DNA of 64,000 nucleotides from Ceratorhiza oryzae-sativae. Its lineage: Eukaryota > Basidiomycota > Agaricomycetes > Cantharellales > Ceratobasidiaceae. Shown in pieces: positions 44,595-56,631 of the stretch (its first letter is position 1; each line of letters starts with the position of its first letter). The position numbers and the translations under genes are program-made. The notes beneath the pieces are model-generated. The model made no database searches, was not told the DNA's origin, and worked only from the letters and a program-made list of their open reading frames with translations. The DNA lies in the NCBI GenBank assembly GCA_030998015.1, contig JARWMV010000251.1, positions 62,001 through 126,000 of the forward strand, given 5' to 3'.

Positions 44595-45743
44595 CTAAGC
44601 TATAGCCGATACCATGCACGCATTGCATCCACCCTTGTACCACTCCATAGCATACCCACGATCCGACCCGGCCAACGACCAGAGGTCCGGGGGTCGGCGG
44701 AACATGTCCAAGACAAGCGGAACCGGCAACTGTCCATGTTTGGCCGCAAACACGTTGCTGGCAATCTAATCGATATATTTAGCCATTCGCGTCCCAACAT
44801 TTGCGGATGAAACCGACTTGCCTTGGCCGTCTTGGGTGCCTTGGGAGGCGGAGTTGGGGGTGGCGGGGGCGGATGTTGTTCCTTGGTCTCCCGTTGATCC
44901 TGGAGCGGCGGAGGCAGCGGCGTCTTGGGCCGGGGCGGTACTACCGGGCTCTCCGGAACTTGATGGGTGTCATTGGGCCGGGGCGCTGGACGAACCGGAT
45001 CCGGGTGAGGAACAGGTGGGACCGGATTCGGCGCCTTGCCCGGCCCGGGATTGGGATCGGTGCTTCAACACCTTGTCCGCGAGCGTTGCTGCTGCCTGTA
45101 GTTTCTTTTCAGCGATTGCGCTAAGGCATAGGTCTTGAGTGCTTACAGTTCGATTCTTGGGTTCGGTTGGCTGTGGTGTTCCCGGACGAGGCGGGGGTTC
45201 GTGCCCTTTCAGCCCATCGCTGCTCATCACCCGCCACGACGATAGGATCATACGCCATTGCTGCGGCGTCAAGTCCCACAACGCTTCTTTGGCACCCGAC
45301 CCATGGGTAGCAGCGGCTGAACTGGGCGCGATTTCGAGGTCAGATGGCCGCGGGCATTGAACCGGTAAGCCTAGCACTGTGTCCAGTGTGCCAGCATTCT
45401 TTTCCTTGCTAACCTCTTCACCCCGCAAGCCGCGGGATGAAGGATTTCGGGGCGGCGGAACGACATCCGGATGTGGCTGGGGGGGAACGGGCTTTGGGAC
45501 GCCCTCTGGCCGGGTAGCTGGTAGAAGCTCCTGTGACGCCAGTTTATGGCCGCTCGGTTTGCGATCTCCCGTCGGTGCGGATGGCACCAGAGTATATAGC
45601 AAACACGGGGCAGGTAGTTTCTCGGGGGGCCCTTCGAGATTATCGGAGGTACAGAGATTAATCGTGGGGTTCGGCTTCGCCGCTGGGAGCTCCCCAGGCG
45701 CGATAGCGAGTGGGTAGGTATGCACAGTGGCGTCGGCAGCCAT
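44595..45743 (-). CDS. Pro/Ser/Ala-rich protein of unknown function with two in-frame stop codons
   Basis: From the ATG at 45741-45743 (MAADATVHTYPLAIAPGELP) one frame runs to 44595, broken only by a TGA at 44970-44972 and a TAG at 44766-44768. The body is low-complexity with Pro, Ser and Ala. It has one ordered-looking stretch (LWDLTPQQWRMILSSWRVM) and a helix (LCLSAIAEKKLQAAATLADK). The stretch after the second stop reads NVFAAKHGQLPVPLVLDMFR then RPPDLWSLAGSDRGYAMEWY, which looks like real protein. A 48-bp in-frame intron (GTTTCA...GATTAG) could remove the TAG. No good intron removes the TGA. Alternatives are nonsense mutations, a poor-donor 72-bp intron, or readthrough. The shortest safe protein is 257 residues ending SSAPAQ. 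No domain recognised. Confidence 0.5.
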
Positions 45744-46785
45744 GATACACTATTTGGACCTGGTAAATACGCGTAATTGAAAAATATGAAGATAACAGCT
45801 CACGGTTTGGTGTGGTGCGAGCGATTTCTTGGGGTTGTTTGGGAATATATGGCGGCTGGCCCATTAAATATTGCTAGCTCGGCTCATCACTCACAAAACC
45901 ACAGGAGCTATAGCAGCGCATCCACAGGCAGAGATGAGCGTCGAATAGCCCTCATACTGTTTTTATTTTGCTGCTCTGACTCATAATTACTCGATTCATT
46001 GGCTTGCCGCGCATTCCACCAGCCTATGCTTCGGCTATGGCTGTTTGGACAGGGTTAGCCTGTTAACTCGAGATATTAGGCTATGTATCAAGTCGAAATA
46101 AATGCGAAAATTTTCGTTCGAAACAAAGAGTGCGTGAATCCGTGTCTCACAGACGCTAGGATGGTATAATATACTAGCGACGCTGATGATCTACACGAGG
46201 TCGATGGTCTGTATGTAGCAATCGTTTATCACCCGCTCTCAGTGAATTGCACCAAAGCATAGCTTGCATTCCACTTCTCTCGAAGATGAGCAAAAAACGC
46301 AAGCGCAGGGAAAGCGCTCCTCGACGTCGAAATGGCAACCCGTGATAGTACGTAAATTCACGACGACCATGCGGTCCTTTTCGCGCTTCTAATCGCGCTT
46401 CGTTCTTTCCATCTCAGGATCATAGACGAGCAAAAACGATGAGCAAAAGGAAGCGTGAAATGTATCTGGCTGTGGGAAGATGCTCTGGTGAGCGAGGGCA
46501 GGGTATAGGATTGTTCAGCGCTCATCGTCGCATGCGATTGTTGATGTATGCGCGTGCACCGGCTGCTACACCCTCGAGATGGACTAAGAATTGCGGATAT
46601 TTTGGTATTAACATCCTCGTTGCTAAGCCAGAGTAGAGTTGGCCTCATATATCCTTTGCATTGCCACACATTTGATCCGTGTTGAAGGTTCGAGTCATCC
46701 GAAGGATTTGGCTGACAACTGAATAATTACGTGAAGTTGTAGCCCATGTGCATCGCATTCATATATACCATTACGCGATGGATAT
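45744..46785. other. Intergenic region left of the MITE-like element
   Basis: About 1.04 kb. It contains two similar short stretches, GATGAGCAAAAAACGCAAGC near 46285 and GATGAGCAAAAGGAAGCG near 46438, suggesting a small local duplication. No convincing gene. Confidence 0.4.
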
Positions 46786-46952
46786 CTCGGCCAAAAGCAA
46801 ATTCGCTAGTTAGGGCTAGTTATCGCCCTGGTTCTACCTAAGCCGAATTGACACCCGGGTAGCTCAGATTAGCAGCGCTACTGGCGTTTATTCTGCTTAG
46901 GTAGAACCGGCGCTCTGACTAGCCCTCAGTAGCGAATTAGATTTTGGCCGAG
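46786..46952. mobile_element. Fold-back MITE-like element, 167 bp
   Basis: The whole segment is an imperfect palindrome. The left end begins CTCGGCCAAAA and the right end closes TTTTGGCCGAG. Inner blocks also mirror: AATTCGCTA with TAGCGAATT, GGGCTAGT with ACTAGCCC, and GGTTCTACCTAAG with CTTAGGTAGAACC. There is no coding capacity. A TA dinucleotide lies just outside each end (GGATAT before, GAGTAG after), compatible with a TA target duplication of a Tc1/mariner-type MITE, though the exact ends are uncertain. It sits in a gene-free stretch. Confidence 0.75.
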
Positions 46953-47843
46953 TAGATCGAATCGGGGCAGACTGGTTGGCTACGGTGCATACGAGAAACA
47001 GGAAATCCAAGTGTAAAGAATAAATAACAGTGTGATGCATCAGAGACAGAAGGCACCAAAAGGGCCAAATGATAAGGCCATGAGACGAGAAGGAACACAG
47101 CTCGAGAGAGCAAGATGTCTAAGTGGACATCAAAATGCAGTTACTGTCAAATCTGCAACATCATGGCCTTTATATTCATGAGATGAACATATATATTATC
47201 GTTCCAGTGAGGCAATACCCGATAGTACATTTCGGGGTCAATTCTGGGGATTGGATTTGGCTGTGAAAAAGGCTGCGTTGGTGAATATTCGTCGGAGCCC
47301 CTTTTTGATCAATTGGACTATTGGGTGTCGATGAAGAGAGGAAGATCCGTTTAGCATATACGAGAACTATGCTATTTGCAGGCCGCAAGGGCTTTAAATT
47401 TGGATTATGTGTTCAGTCTACACAGTTCTGACGGCTTTATGGCCTATTCAACGCAAACCTGTACCTCCCAGACAATTTCACATCCAAAAAAGAAAGAAAA
47501 AACATTTGTACAACGGCCAAAACGGTTGCGACCAGCGTTTGGCTGAGCATGTGCTTACGTAATTCCTAAGCCGCGGTTTCTATTGCATGTACCTTAGCTC
47601 CGTGTGCTCAGGCTGTCACAGGGAAGCCCTCGACTATCGTATAAGTATAATGGTTTACGATCACACTAAAATATGTCGCTCTTTAAACCGCCAATTGACT
47701 CTGCGAATAAAGGAGTTGAGCATCAACAATACAGTATGTAAAAACAAATAAGAACAGAGTATGCGATAGCAAATGCTAGGGATACATTATAGATCAATAA
47801 AGATATCAAAAAAATTATGTCAATATGAAGCAAATAAACCACC
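46953..47843. other. Intergenic region right of the MITE-like element
   Basis: About 890 bp AT-rich sequence leading into the 3' end of the transporter gene. A 70-codon minus-strand frame at 47176-47388 has no recognisable features. Nothing else seen. Confidence 0.45.
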
Positions 47844-49495
47844 TCAAACCATATCTCCAGACTTTCCCTTATCAATCGCATTGGAAACCTCATCTGCGTA
47901 CATATCCTCTTCTTTTGACATGAATATCTTGCCTCTCCAGAATGCAATGGCGGTGAAAATGAAAAGGGCTACCCAAGTCACCACAACAAGGAGCGTCATG
48001 ACGAGATGCCATGTCTCAAATCCTCGCATCCCAAAAATGCCTTGCAGAGCGTTGATAGTATTGATCCAACCCACATTGGGGAATGTCAACGCCCAGCCTA
48101 TATCATAAATTAAGTCGATGACTCTGGTGCACCCAAGGGCGTAGACTTACAACCGAGAATCTCATGAAGATGTTTGTGCAACTTGAACCAATACGGGAGC
48201 ACACCAAACACGAAAAAGAATGTCTGTGCAGTCATGATCAGATAAAAACTCTGAAAGCGAGCAGCGTCGAACTCACAGCAAGCCCAAAAAGAAGGCACTT
48301 ATGACACTCGTTGCGTAAAATATCTCGCCTGCTAGAGGAGAAATCAGCCCGTACTCAGGCAAGCTATGCATGTAAATTATCAGTCAATGCTGAAGGATCT
48401 CCTGGTTGCTGCCAGATATGCTTAAAATACTTACATGATTCTTGCACGTTTTCCCAGATTGACCAACGCCAACGCAGTAAACCCGGGCGGGCCGCATGCA
48501 ACAAAGGCGCCATTCGCTTGGTGGCCATCCATAAACCCTGTAGTCATAATACGCAAAATATAGACGGCAAGGTAGAAGAATGTCATGAAGAATCCAAGTC
48601 CTGGTATATGCATCGAATTTAGCTTTCTTATATGAACATGGTAGGGGTAACCCACCTTGAAAGATATAGCCGACTAGTAAAACCGCTATTGAGCGTGGGT
48701 CGGAAGCAGACATGACTCCCAACACGTTAAATGAAACCACCCCGGTAAGCATCAAGGGGAAAATCTAGCCCAAGGCGGGTTAATCTCCTAGCTAGCGGTC
48801 TCAGAGTGAAGTACAAACCAGGAATGCCCAGGCCGGGGTGAAGGTTTCGATATTATGTGGTCGGTTGAACCAGATCACAAGCATTGGGAAACAAACCAAC
48901 AACGAGAGGCCCAAGTAGATCCTGCAAATGCCTATAAACCTTCCCCAACACCACTGGATAACGATTATTCTCACCAAAATAGCGCATACACTCCGTTTGG
49001 AGAAACAATACCGGCAGGTACCGCATAGTTGATCGTCCCAATGACTATGGTCGCAAAGGACAGGACGACAAGTGGTACAAAAACGCCTTTCACGGGGTCG
49101 GCGATCAACCGAAGGGATTGACGGCGGTGAACTAGAAACCAATTGCGTCAACGTTGATCTATAACAAGAGAGAGGGAAAAAAAATACTCACAGATAAATT
49201 GCGCGGTAAGCATGGTCAGGTTAATAGCAAAAATGCACATGTTGAGGAGGTAAAAGGCAATCTCGACTTTCGTGAGCCAGGCGGGGTGAGGCCTAACGGC
49301 CGACAGAAGCACATAGACTGCGCCTGTGCCCATCCCGATCGGAAACTAGTGGCACAAATTAGCCATCATGTCTAACAAGGGCTGTAGTGGACCTACCGCC
49401 TGCCAAGACCACCCATGCACTCTTCTCGCAAAAGCACTATAATGGGGGCCTTCATACGGCTGCACCATTGTAGAAGTCTCGCTATTCAATCCCAT
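47844..49495 (-). CDS. TDT-family transporter (SLAC1/Mae1/Ssu1 type)
   Basis: Membrane protein of the tellurite-resistance/dicarboxylate transporter family, whose fungal members export sulfite (Ssu1) or import malate (Mae1). Begins at the ATG at 49493-49495 with MGLNSETSTMVQPYEGPHYS and a pre-helix FARRVHGWSWQAFPIGMGTG typical of the family. About ten hydrophobic helices follow in several exons, among them AFYLLNMCIFAINLTMLTAQ, SFATIVIGTINYAVP, TPAWAFLIFPLMLTGVVSFN, GFFMTFFYLAVYILRIMTTG and HLVMTLLVVVTWVALFIFTA. HQANGAFVACGPPGFTALAL is a conserved re-entrant block. The tail is acidic and ends KGKSGDMV. Substrate cannot be assigned from sequence alone; plasma membrane is likely. About six introns, in frame. 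Confidence 0.82.
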
Positions 49496-51132
49496 GTTGT
49501 ACGGCGTCTAACCTGAACAAAACGAAAAGGAAAGTGGGTCTACCGACCGCCCTGCGAGCCGCAAGAAAGATAAAAGTACAAAAAGGAGATGGAGATCAGG
49601 ATACCCATAGGCGGCCTGGCTTTAAGCCGGTGGGAAGGATTCGGCAATCCTATAGTCTGGCTTGGCCGACACGCAGGTGAATCCGCTCGTCGTTCCATGC
49701 TGCGGCAATTGTCTTGAAGCACGGAAACTATTTGTTTCGTCCTTCGCGATTTCAGGCCTCCGCATTCCGCCCCACAAAAAGGCCTTACCATCGGGCGGCG
49801 GCGTCGCTGAATCTTTCCAATCATCTCGTTTAGCCGCGTTAGATTGCGTAAACTGAATTTGGTCCCCGTGGGTGGCACCTTCTAGCCAAGCGTTTACGAA
49901 TGACTCATATTGGAATATAAGATTACCAAGGTGAAAAATTAAGTAAATTTGCGGGGGTTATTTGTGCAACAGCGACGCATATCAAAGCGACAAGACCGAG
50001 AGTGTGGAGGTTAGAAACCTCATATGCCTACCGAGAGTGCCGAGCGAGCTGCCGAGCGGCCTAGAGAATTTGGCGCTCGCAGCGATAACGTTGAGAGCCC
50101 ATTGCTCGACTTCGGGTTGTTGAAAGATTTGAATGCAGCGAAACATCGAAGGAAACGCGGCTGACGTTGCCGAACTCGAAGGACAAACAAGGTGAAAGAA
50201 AGAAGATTATGCGTTGTCTATGACTGACGTCAAAAGCTTCGTGATTCACGAGGATTTACATCGCATCCTGAGTTCAAGCACCTCCGGAGCGAGCAGAATG
50301 CTCCGATACTGATTCCCGGAGTGGAGTCTAGTTCAAACACAAGGCCAGCTCGGGTAAGTACACCTTTGTAAAGCTCAAAAAATCCCCGCAGATACGGCAA
50401 GGTGTTACACGGGAAATTTTTCGGGCGGCGACGAGATATATACCCCGCTGTGGGCTGCATAGTTGTTGTTGTTACAGAACGGCGCTAGACAATACGACAC
50501 CAGCACCAGAAGCAGGTTAGGATACGCTGCACATGCTCAAGAAGAGTACGCCGAGTCGAGCGTGATATGCTCTGGTGGCCAAGGGCGAAACCGGGATTGG
50601 TGAGCTCAGCGTTCCCGGCGCTTCAGGAAGCCGCCGCCGCAAGGCGCTGGAACAAACGAATTCAGGACCCGCGCTTATGTGTTGTGGACGGGACTTGTTT
50701 ATATCGTCCTGGTGACCCTGGGCGAGTCAAGTGTCAGACGTTTATCATTCGCAACCTCAGAGCGCCGTGGTACGAGCGCAAAACCGAAGAAAACTCTCAG
50801 TGGCACACAGCATTTCTATATGTCTCCATTACAGCGCCACCCATAATAAGCCGCTACCACAACATGGTTGAAATAACATTCAAACAAATGGATTATCAAT
50901 AGAGGGAAGGGTATTTACTGAGCAGGGAGGTGAGCGTTGCCTTGAATGCAAAAAAGCCAGAAACGAAGGGTGCGCAATGGGCCAAACTCGAGACAGACGA
51001 GGCTGTACGCGGTACCAAAATGGTGGGGCAAACACAATGTACGAGGGTAATGCAACTTGTCGACGACACAATAATGTACAACCACTCCGTAAAATTAGTG
51101 GGCAGTGGTGCTGTAAACGAAAATCAGAGCGA
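49496..51132. other. Intergenic region about 1.6 kb
   Basis: Lies between the transporter start and the 3' end of the PH-domain gene (both minus strand). A plus-strand frame of 111 codons at 50567-50902 and minus-strand frames near 49540-49878 show no recognisable domains. No repeats seen. Holds the transporter promoter. Confidence 0.45.
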
Positions 51133-52703
51133 TCACCGAGTGGCAACGGGGGTAGAGGTGGTCGGAATAGGAGAGCCGACCATCTCTCCAATGCTACGGG
51201 TGCTGATGCTCTTGGAGCGAGCCCGCGCGGTGTCGTCCACGCTCGGACTAACTGTCGAGGTAGCAGCAGCTGTCCGGCGAGCGATGAGGGCGCGCACTGC
51301 ACTTAACCATTTGATCTCTTCCTCTTCACTGGGAGCGCAGAGCAAGAAAGGTCGTTTGGGCGTAATGATCTTGAAGATGTGCTCTTTCTCTCCAGAGTTG
51401 TTTGCCGGAGGGGAAATAGTCGGCCCGGTCCCCTTTGAGGCCACAATCTCGAGAGCGTCCAAGATTTGTGTTACCTGGACACTTCGCATATTCTTCATGC
51501 TCTGCAAAACGGTTCATCCCGGATTATCTCATACAGAACGACGAAACTTACCATATGACTTTTACCATACTTGAGAGTTTCGGGAGTGAGGATAAAGTAT
51601 CGCTTGCGCCAACTCTTTGTGTGCGCACCGCACTTCATCAGTAACCCTGCAGAACAATCTGCTTCGGGTCGATCGGGGCTGGAGTCATGCCATCCAAATC
51701 CCCTTCGCCCTCGGAGTCCGAGCTAGACAAAGTGTGCTGAAGCGGGGAAGAAGGCACAGCGTGAGTCATGGCCGAAGCCGCAGGCGGAGTTTGACTGGAG
51801 GCCATAGGGGCTGATGGGATGGTGATGTTTGGAGCCGTTGCCTGAGAGGCTGGGCCTTCTGCGCCACCTTCTTTGAGCTGAAGACGAGCATCGTTCAACG
51901 CACGAACCCATGCATCACACTCGGGCTGCGTCTCGGCCTGAAGGTAAAAGGTCCGGGCCGGGGTGACAATCGCCAAGGTGTTCGAATGCTTCTTGAGCTC
52001 GCAGGGCGCGACCGAGTGAACATCGTTGAGATCAACTAGCCTGAGTAACTTGTACTCCTGCTCGTTCTTATACAACCCGAGCTTGGCCGTCCGCAGCACG
52101 AACCAGCGCTTCTTCCAGGTCTAAATTAAAGAGAAACAAGCCCCGGGCGCTCAAAACGACACACGTCAAAACGCGAGGGTAGCACACATACCTTGCGGCG
52201 CTCTCCCTTTTTCCACAAAAACCCACTTTTGAGAACGGCTTCGCCCTTGACTTCCTTCTCGGCTGGTTCACGCCTGGCAAGAGCAGCCTCGTCCTCGTCC
52301 TCATCATCTTCATCCGTCTCGTCTCCACCAGAGGTTCGTTTTTCGGTGATGACAGAAAGAGGCTGCAGTGACGAAGAAAACTCGGAGGGAATCCCTTGGC
52401 TCGTGACGCTAGGTGAAAAGCTGCTCGCGACAGCGCCTCCCGCGTCAGAATCGGACTCGGTACCAGAAAGCGGCGCGGTCTGGCGCTGGTGCGACGGTTA
52501 GAGCCAGCCACGGAACATATTCCAGGTTTGGCGATGGCTCACCATCGAGTTCCGCTTGTTGATCGGCACCGGCGCCGTTGGGGAATGCATGGACAGCTTG
52601 CGCTGGATCTCCTGTGGTGTAGGGGGTGCAACTAGGAGAATCGGACGTGTGAACAGGCCAGGATTGAATAACTATTGTATGTGGTATAGTCACCTGGATC
52701 CAT
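51133..52703 (-). CDS. Tandem PH-domain protein
   Basis: Likely phosphoinositide-binding adaptor. The ATG at 52701-52703 opens a short exon (MDP), then VAPPTPQEIQRKLSMHSPT. A disordered, acidic region follows (DETDEDDEDEDEAALARREP). The first PH domain begins VLKSGFLWKKGERRKTWKKR, with WFVLRTAKLGLYKNEQEYKL and a closing Trp helix (ECDAWVRALNDARLQL). A Ser/Ala/Thr linker leads to the second PH domain: QGYLMKCGAHTKSWRKRYFI, LTPETLKYGKS, HIFKIITPKRPFLLCAPSEE and IKWLSAVRALI. It ends with a Ser/Thr-rich tail (SPIPTTSTPVATR). The two-PH layout recalls fungal Opy1-type and animal TAPP-type proteins. KxnRxR basic residues before strand 2 in both domains support lipid binding. Divergent from ACBP with a 370-bp gap. 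Confidence 0.8.
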
Positions 52704-53073
52704 CACGTTAAATCCCCAATTAAAACAGCGTTCGCTATCGATCAAGGCCTGGGCGTTGCGACGAGGAGACGGGCAGTTGTCGTTGCGTGGTGCAAATGTG
52801 GCGACACCCAAACAGTGACAATCACAGGGTCGGTAACACAAAGGTCTGTTTAGGCAACAATTGTTTTTCTGGCAAACTCTCGTGTTGATTGCGAATTGAT
52901 GTAGTGAATAGCTCTACAAAAATGGCCGTCGTTGGGTTGCCCGTTGCTATCAAAACTCTCAATCCATTCGGGCTGAACCGACGACGATTGTTTGTCTGTG
53001 CTTGGCCTGACGGCTGCCTAAGCATCGCGTACCATCTCGCCCTTTTCTGGTACCACCACCCATTGAACTAACC
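52704..53073. promoter_or_regulatory. Divergent promoter of PH-domain protein and ACBP
   Basis: 370 bp between two start codons pointing away from each other. It contains a CCAAT-type motif on the minus strand (ATTGG near 52717 and 52935) and a CT/CA-rich stretch before the ACBP ATG. It may co-regulate both genes. Confidence 0.45.
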
Positions 53074-53676
53074 ATGTCTCAAGCCAAGTTTGACAAGGCA
53101 GTTGCCATCGTGCAGGTGGTGTTGTTTCAGAGCTTGCCGACTACGGTTGTTGCTAACACTTGAATTGGTTGCGACCTAGGGCATGCCCAAAGACGGTCCC
53201 GTCAAGCCAACCCAAGACCAGCAGCTGGAGGTTCGTGGTTGATTCGCATCAACTCAATAGAAGCGCGTTGACTTGGCCAAACTTACAGTTCTACAAATAC
53301 TTCAAGCAAGGTTTGCGAATAAAGGGAAACTCATCCAAAGCCATCTGATGAGCTTATCTAAAACAGGAACCATCGGGGATGTCAATACACCGCGACCTGG
53401 CATGCTTGATTTTGTCGGAAAAGCCAAATGGTTGGTACATTAAAAAAAATTTCTCTCGACACATGACCGACAGTGAAAAATAGGGACGCCTGGAAAAGCG
53501 TCGAGGGTACTTCAAAGGAGGACGCACAGGCGAAATACGTCGCCCTCTTGAACGAGGTACGATACAAATTACTCGTCGAGATGAGCCTTAACAAAACGCG
53601 CCTGCGATCAAAGATCCTGAGCACATCTGAGAGCGAAGAAGCAAAGGTGTGGGTGGCTGAGATCGCAAATGCATGA
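53074..53676 (+). CDS. ACB1: Acyl-CoA-binding protein
   Basis: Small cytosolic carrier of long-chain acyl-CoA esters. Exons read [58 protein letters not shown] then [22 protein letters not shown] then LLNE, and [20 protein letters not shown]. The four-helix-bundle signature is present: KPTQDQ.LEFYKYFKQ.T.GDV and GKAKWDAWK..EG.S.EDA...Y. The Tyr and Lys residues contact the adenine and phosphates in known ACBPs. Total length of about 100 residues is slightly longer than the 86-residue core. Six exons for so short a protein is typical of this genome. Stop at 53674-53676. Confidence 0.93.
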
Positions 53677-54723
53677 GCAAGGGTTCCTGGATGCAATACA
53701 CAGATGTACGGGAAGCGCCGCTTATCATAAATAAATAAAGTGGTTTCAAATTATATAAGCAACGATCACGTTCGAAAAGACAGTTTCCTGTCAGCCAAGA
53801 TGGAGGGTAAGCAACGCTTGATACACATTTGGAACTTTGGAGTAACTTTTTTTTTTTCTCTGTTGAGAAGGCGTTTCACTCAATAGTAACAAAAACCTGG
53901 GCACTTCTAAATACGGCTGCACTACAGAGACGAATCAAGAATTGATCGGCGGGATTGAGCGAACTTTGCTGTTCGGACCCAGCCAGCAACCCACAACGTG
54001 GTTCTCGAGTGTATTATCGCACGAGTTTTCTTCCACAGGCCAGCAAAGTGGCACGCTTGGAGCATGTCAAACCGTTCCAACTAACTCCTTCCTGCCGCTG
54101 TGTCTCGACTCCAGGGTTTGCCCCGACCGGTTCTCCAGGTGCCGGGCTTGCGAAAGCCCAGAGGCTGATGATCGATCCCGAGCCAGCTATCCGCCGGCTA
54201 GCTCGAGCGTAGCCGAAAAGTGCCAAGTCTGGCCCCTTTGTATCGTACCTGAGGACAAACGGCCAGGATTTTTGACATTCACCTCGGTGATTCAATATCG
54301 CCCGAGATGACCCAATGCGCGCCTTGCCCTTTTTGTCAGACGAATATGGCACACGGATCGGCGCTCCGCATGGCCGTTTTCACTCGAGGCTCCCCCCAGC
54401 TGTGCAATACGCTGTGTACGGTGAGCAAGGCCGGTGCAGCGATGAGCGCACGTTTTTGCATGAGCACGGGTAGATCCATCGTTGCTTTAATTTCGATTTC
54501 CAGGACTTCTGCCCTTGTTGGACTGGGGGCATGATGGCTGGTCTTGGTGCCTGATGCTCAGTATCGCATTCTGGTTTTGGTCAGTTACCCTGTGGACGCT
54601 TTTTTGTGCCGCTTTCGATAACCCCCACTGGCATACATTTAAGATCAACAGCGCAGACTCCGGAACACGTCAACTCCTCCCTCCCTCCCCTCCCCTCGCC
54701 CCTGCCCCCTACCCTGCTCTGCA
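53677..54723. other. Intergenic region about 1 kb
   Basis: Between ACBP and the Zn2Cys6 gene. It has only short frames without recognised similarity and a C-rich promoter-like stretch from about 54665 to 54720. A T run is near 53850. Confidence 0.5.
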
Positions 54724-56631
54724 ATGCCTGCAACCCGCAAGACTCGTTCGGGCCGCCCTGCCCCCGCCCCCCCGTCGAAGCGCATCCGCACCAAGGGCGG
54801 GTGTCTCACGTGTCGAATCCGCAGGAAGTGCGTACCGCATGTCTCCGTCGCTGCACTCCACTGACTCGCGAACGGCAGAAAGTGCGATGAATCCCGCGAC
54901 CACGAAGGTGGCTGCGTTACCTGTGCCCGGTTACGCATCCAGTGTCTCGGCTATAGCAACAAACGCCCAGAGTGGCTAAAGGCATGTCTATTCGGCTCCG
55001 ACTCTGTGCGCGATACTCATCTCTCCGCAGGGCACACAAGTCGACGGCATTAAGCGACAAATCAAGCACTTCCTCGCTGACCACAGCGCAAAGTCGTCCT
55101 CCCGCTCGTCAGACGATGCCTTCCTTGTCCTCCACACCCCTGGCTCACGAACAACGCTTCCACGACAGTCCAGCGACTCCGAACACTCGGATACCGACTC
55201 GGAGCCGGACCTGAAGCCATCGGTGCCCACCGCATACGAGTACTCCAGCCCGGCCGATAGCTACTTCGAGCAAGGTGGGACCAACGAGTTACTTTTTCTG
55301 CTTGGCGACAAAGTGACTGATATCGCACCATAGAACCGATGCCTTGGACCTGGTCACCAGTCGACCCGTTGCCGCAACCTTGGGATTCATCCTACGACTT
55401 TTACACGGCCTCGTACATCCCTCCCGGCAACGAAGAGCAAGAAAACTGCCCCTATGGAATGCCGGAACTCGTCGACCTTTGTATGTGACTGAATTATGGA
55501 CCGTTTTTGTATGTTGTTTGCTTAGTTTCCTTTTTGTATGTAACTGTAGCTATGGATATGCTATCCGATGTACTTGTGACAGCCCCCTACGAGCACTACA
55601 GCCCTCAGCCAGAATTGCTGGAGCTGTTCTTCAACATGCTGCGAATCAACTACGTTTCGGATTCTGACCGCCCTGCAGTTATCGACGCGCTCCAGAACGA
55701 CCCAGAGGCGGCGTTGATGCTAGTCGCAGCAAGCCAACAAGACAGCCTCTACGAGCGTGGCCAGGCTACACTAGAGGCACTGGCTAACGTAGGGTACGAC
55801 TCTGATCGCTCTGAATGCCGAGCTCTTGTGTATCTCTGCATGATGAAGAGCTCGTTGATCAGAGGCGACCCCGGCATATGGGGAGAGTGTCTGAACAGGA
55901 TACTCGGCTGGACGAAGGGAGTGTACAGCGAACAGGGTACACCCCATCTCCCCGACTCTCAGGTTTCACAGCTCATCCTCAAAAACGCCATGTGGGCGGA
56001 CATCATAGCTGGAGCAACGGAGAAACGACAACCCTTCGGTATCGACGTCTATAGACAGCTGCTGTCCACGGAGGCTGGCGTTCTGGACGACTGCCCAAAC
56101 AAGACCGCGTTAGCCATGGCCGAGACGGTCGCACTCGCTGCACATGCAGACCAACTGCGCCGAGCTAGCAGGAACCTAGAGGACCTGCGCAAGGAACTTC
56201 CTTACCCAACCGAAGGAAGCTCCCCCTCGAAAGCGGCGGTGCACACGGCAGGTGCACGACTCTATCTCGAGGTTACCGCTCATCGCGGCGCGGTCGGGAA
56301 CCCAGACATCGAAGAGGCGGCACGCCGTCTCTGCGCACTGGCAAGCCAAACCGATCAGCCCCGCGACTTTGCGTTCTGGGTATTCTTGGCTGGTTGTAAC
56401 ACTACCAATCTGGACCTCAGACGGCATTGCCACAGCATGTTGTCGGCCGAGTCGAGTGACGGATCAGTGAATGCTGCAATGAGTAAGTCTGGCCTCACGG
56501 TCGTGGCTGTAAATTTAGCTAACTTGGGTTTAGGGGTCATGGAGAACGTATGGCATGCTTGCGAGGGGCCCAATTTCCAGCCTGACATGTGGAAGGCAAG
56601 GATGAACGAACAAGGACTCCTTCTTGTCTGA
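54724..56631 (+). CDS. Zn(II)2Cys6 fungal transcription factor
   Basis: Nuclear DNA-binding regulator. The ATG at 54724 gives MPATRKTRSGRPAPAPPSKR, then a basic KRIRTKGG lead-in and the binuclear zinc cluster CLTCRIRRKKCDE...GGCVTCARLRIQC, spacing CX2CX6CX9CX2CX6C, split by an intron inside RRK. YSNKRPEWLK follows the cluster. A later intron (54982-55030) appears to use a GC donor, AG|GCATGT. The large C-terminal exon (from about 55550) is the helical fungal transcription factor middle-homology-like region: YEHYSPQPELLELFFNMLRI, DPEAALMLVAASQQDSLYER and ATLEALANVGYDSDRSECRA. It ends NEQGLLLV. Target genes are unknown. The same architecture (zinc cluster plus helical C-terminus) is greatly expanded in Rhizoctonia-like fungi. 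Confidence 0.85.

Noticed and set aside
46680..46705. GGTTCGAGTCATCC resembling a tRNA T-arm
   Set aside because: No matching cloverleaf can be drawn from the flanking bases.
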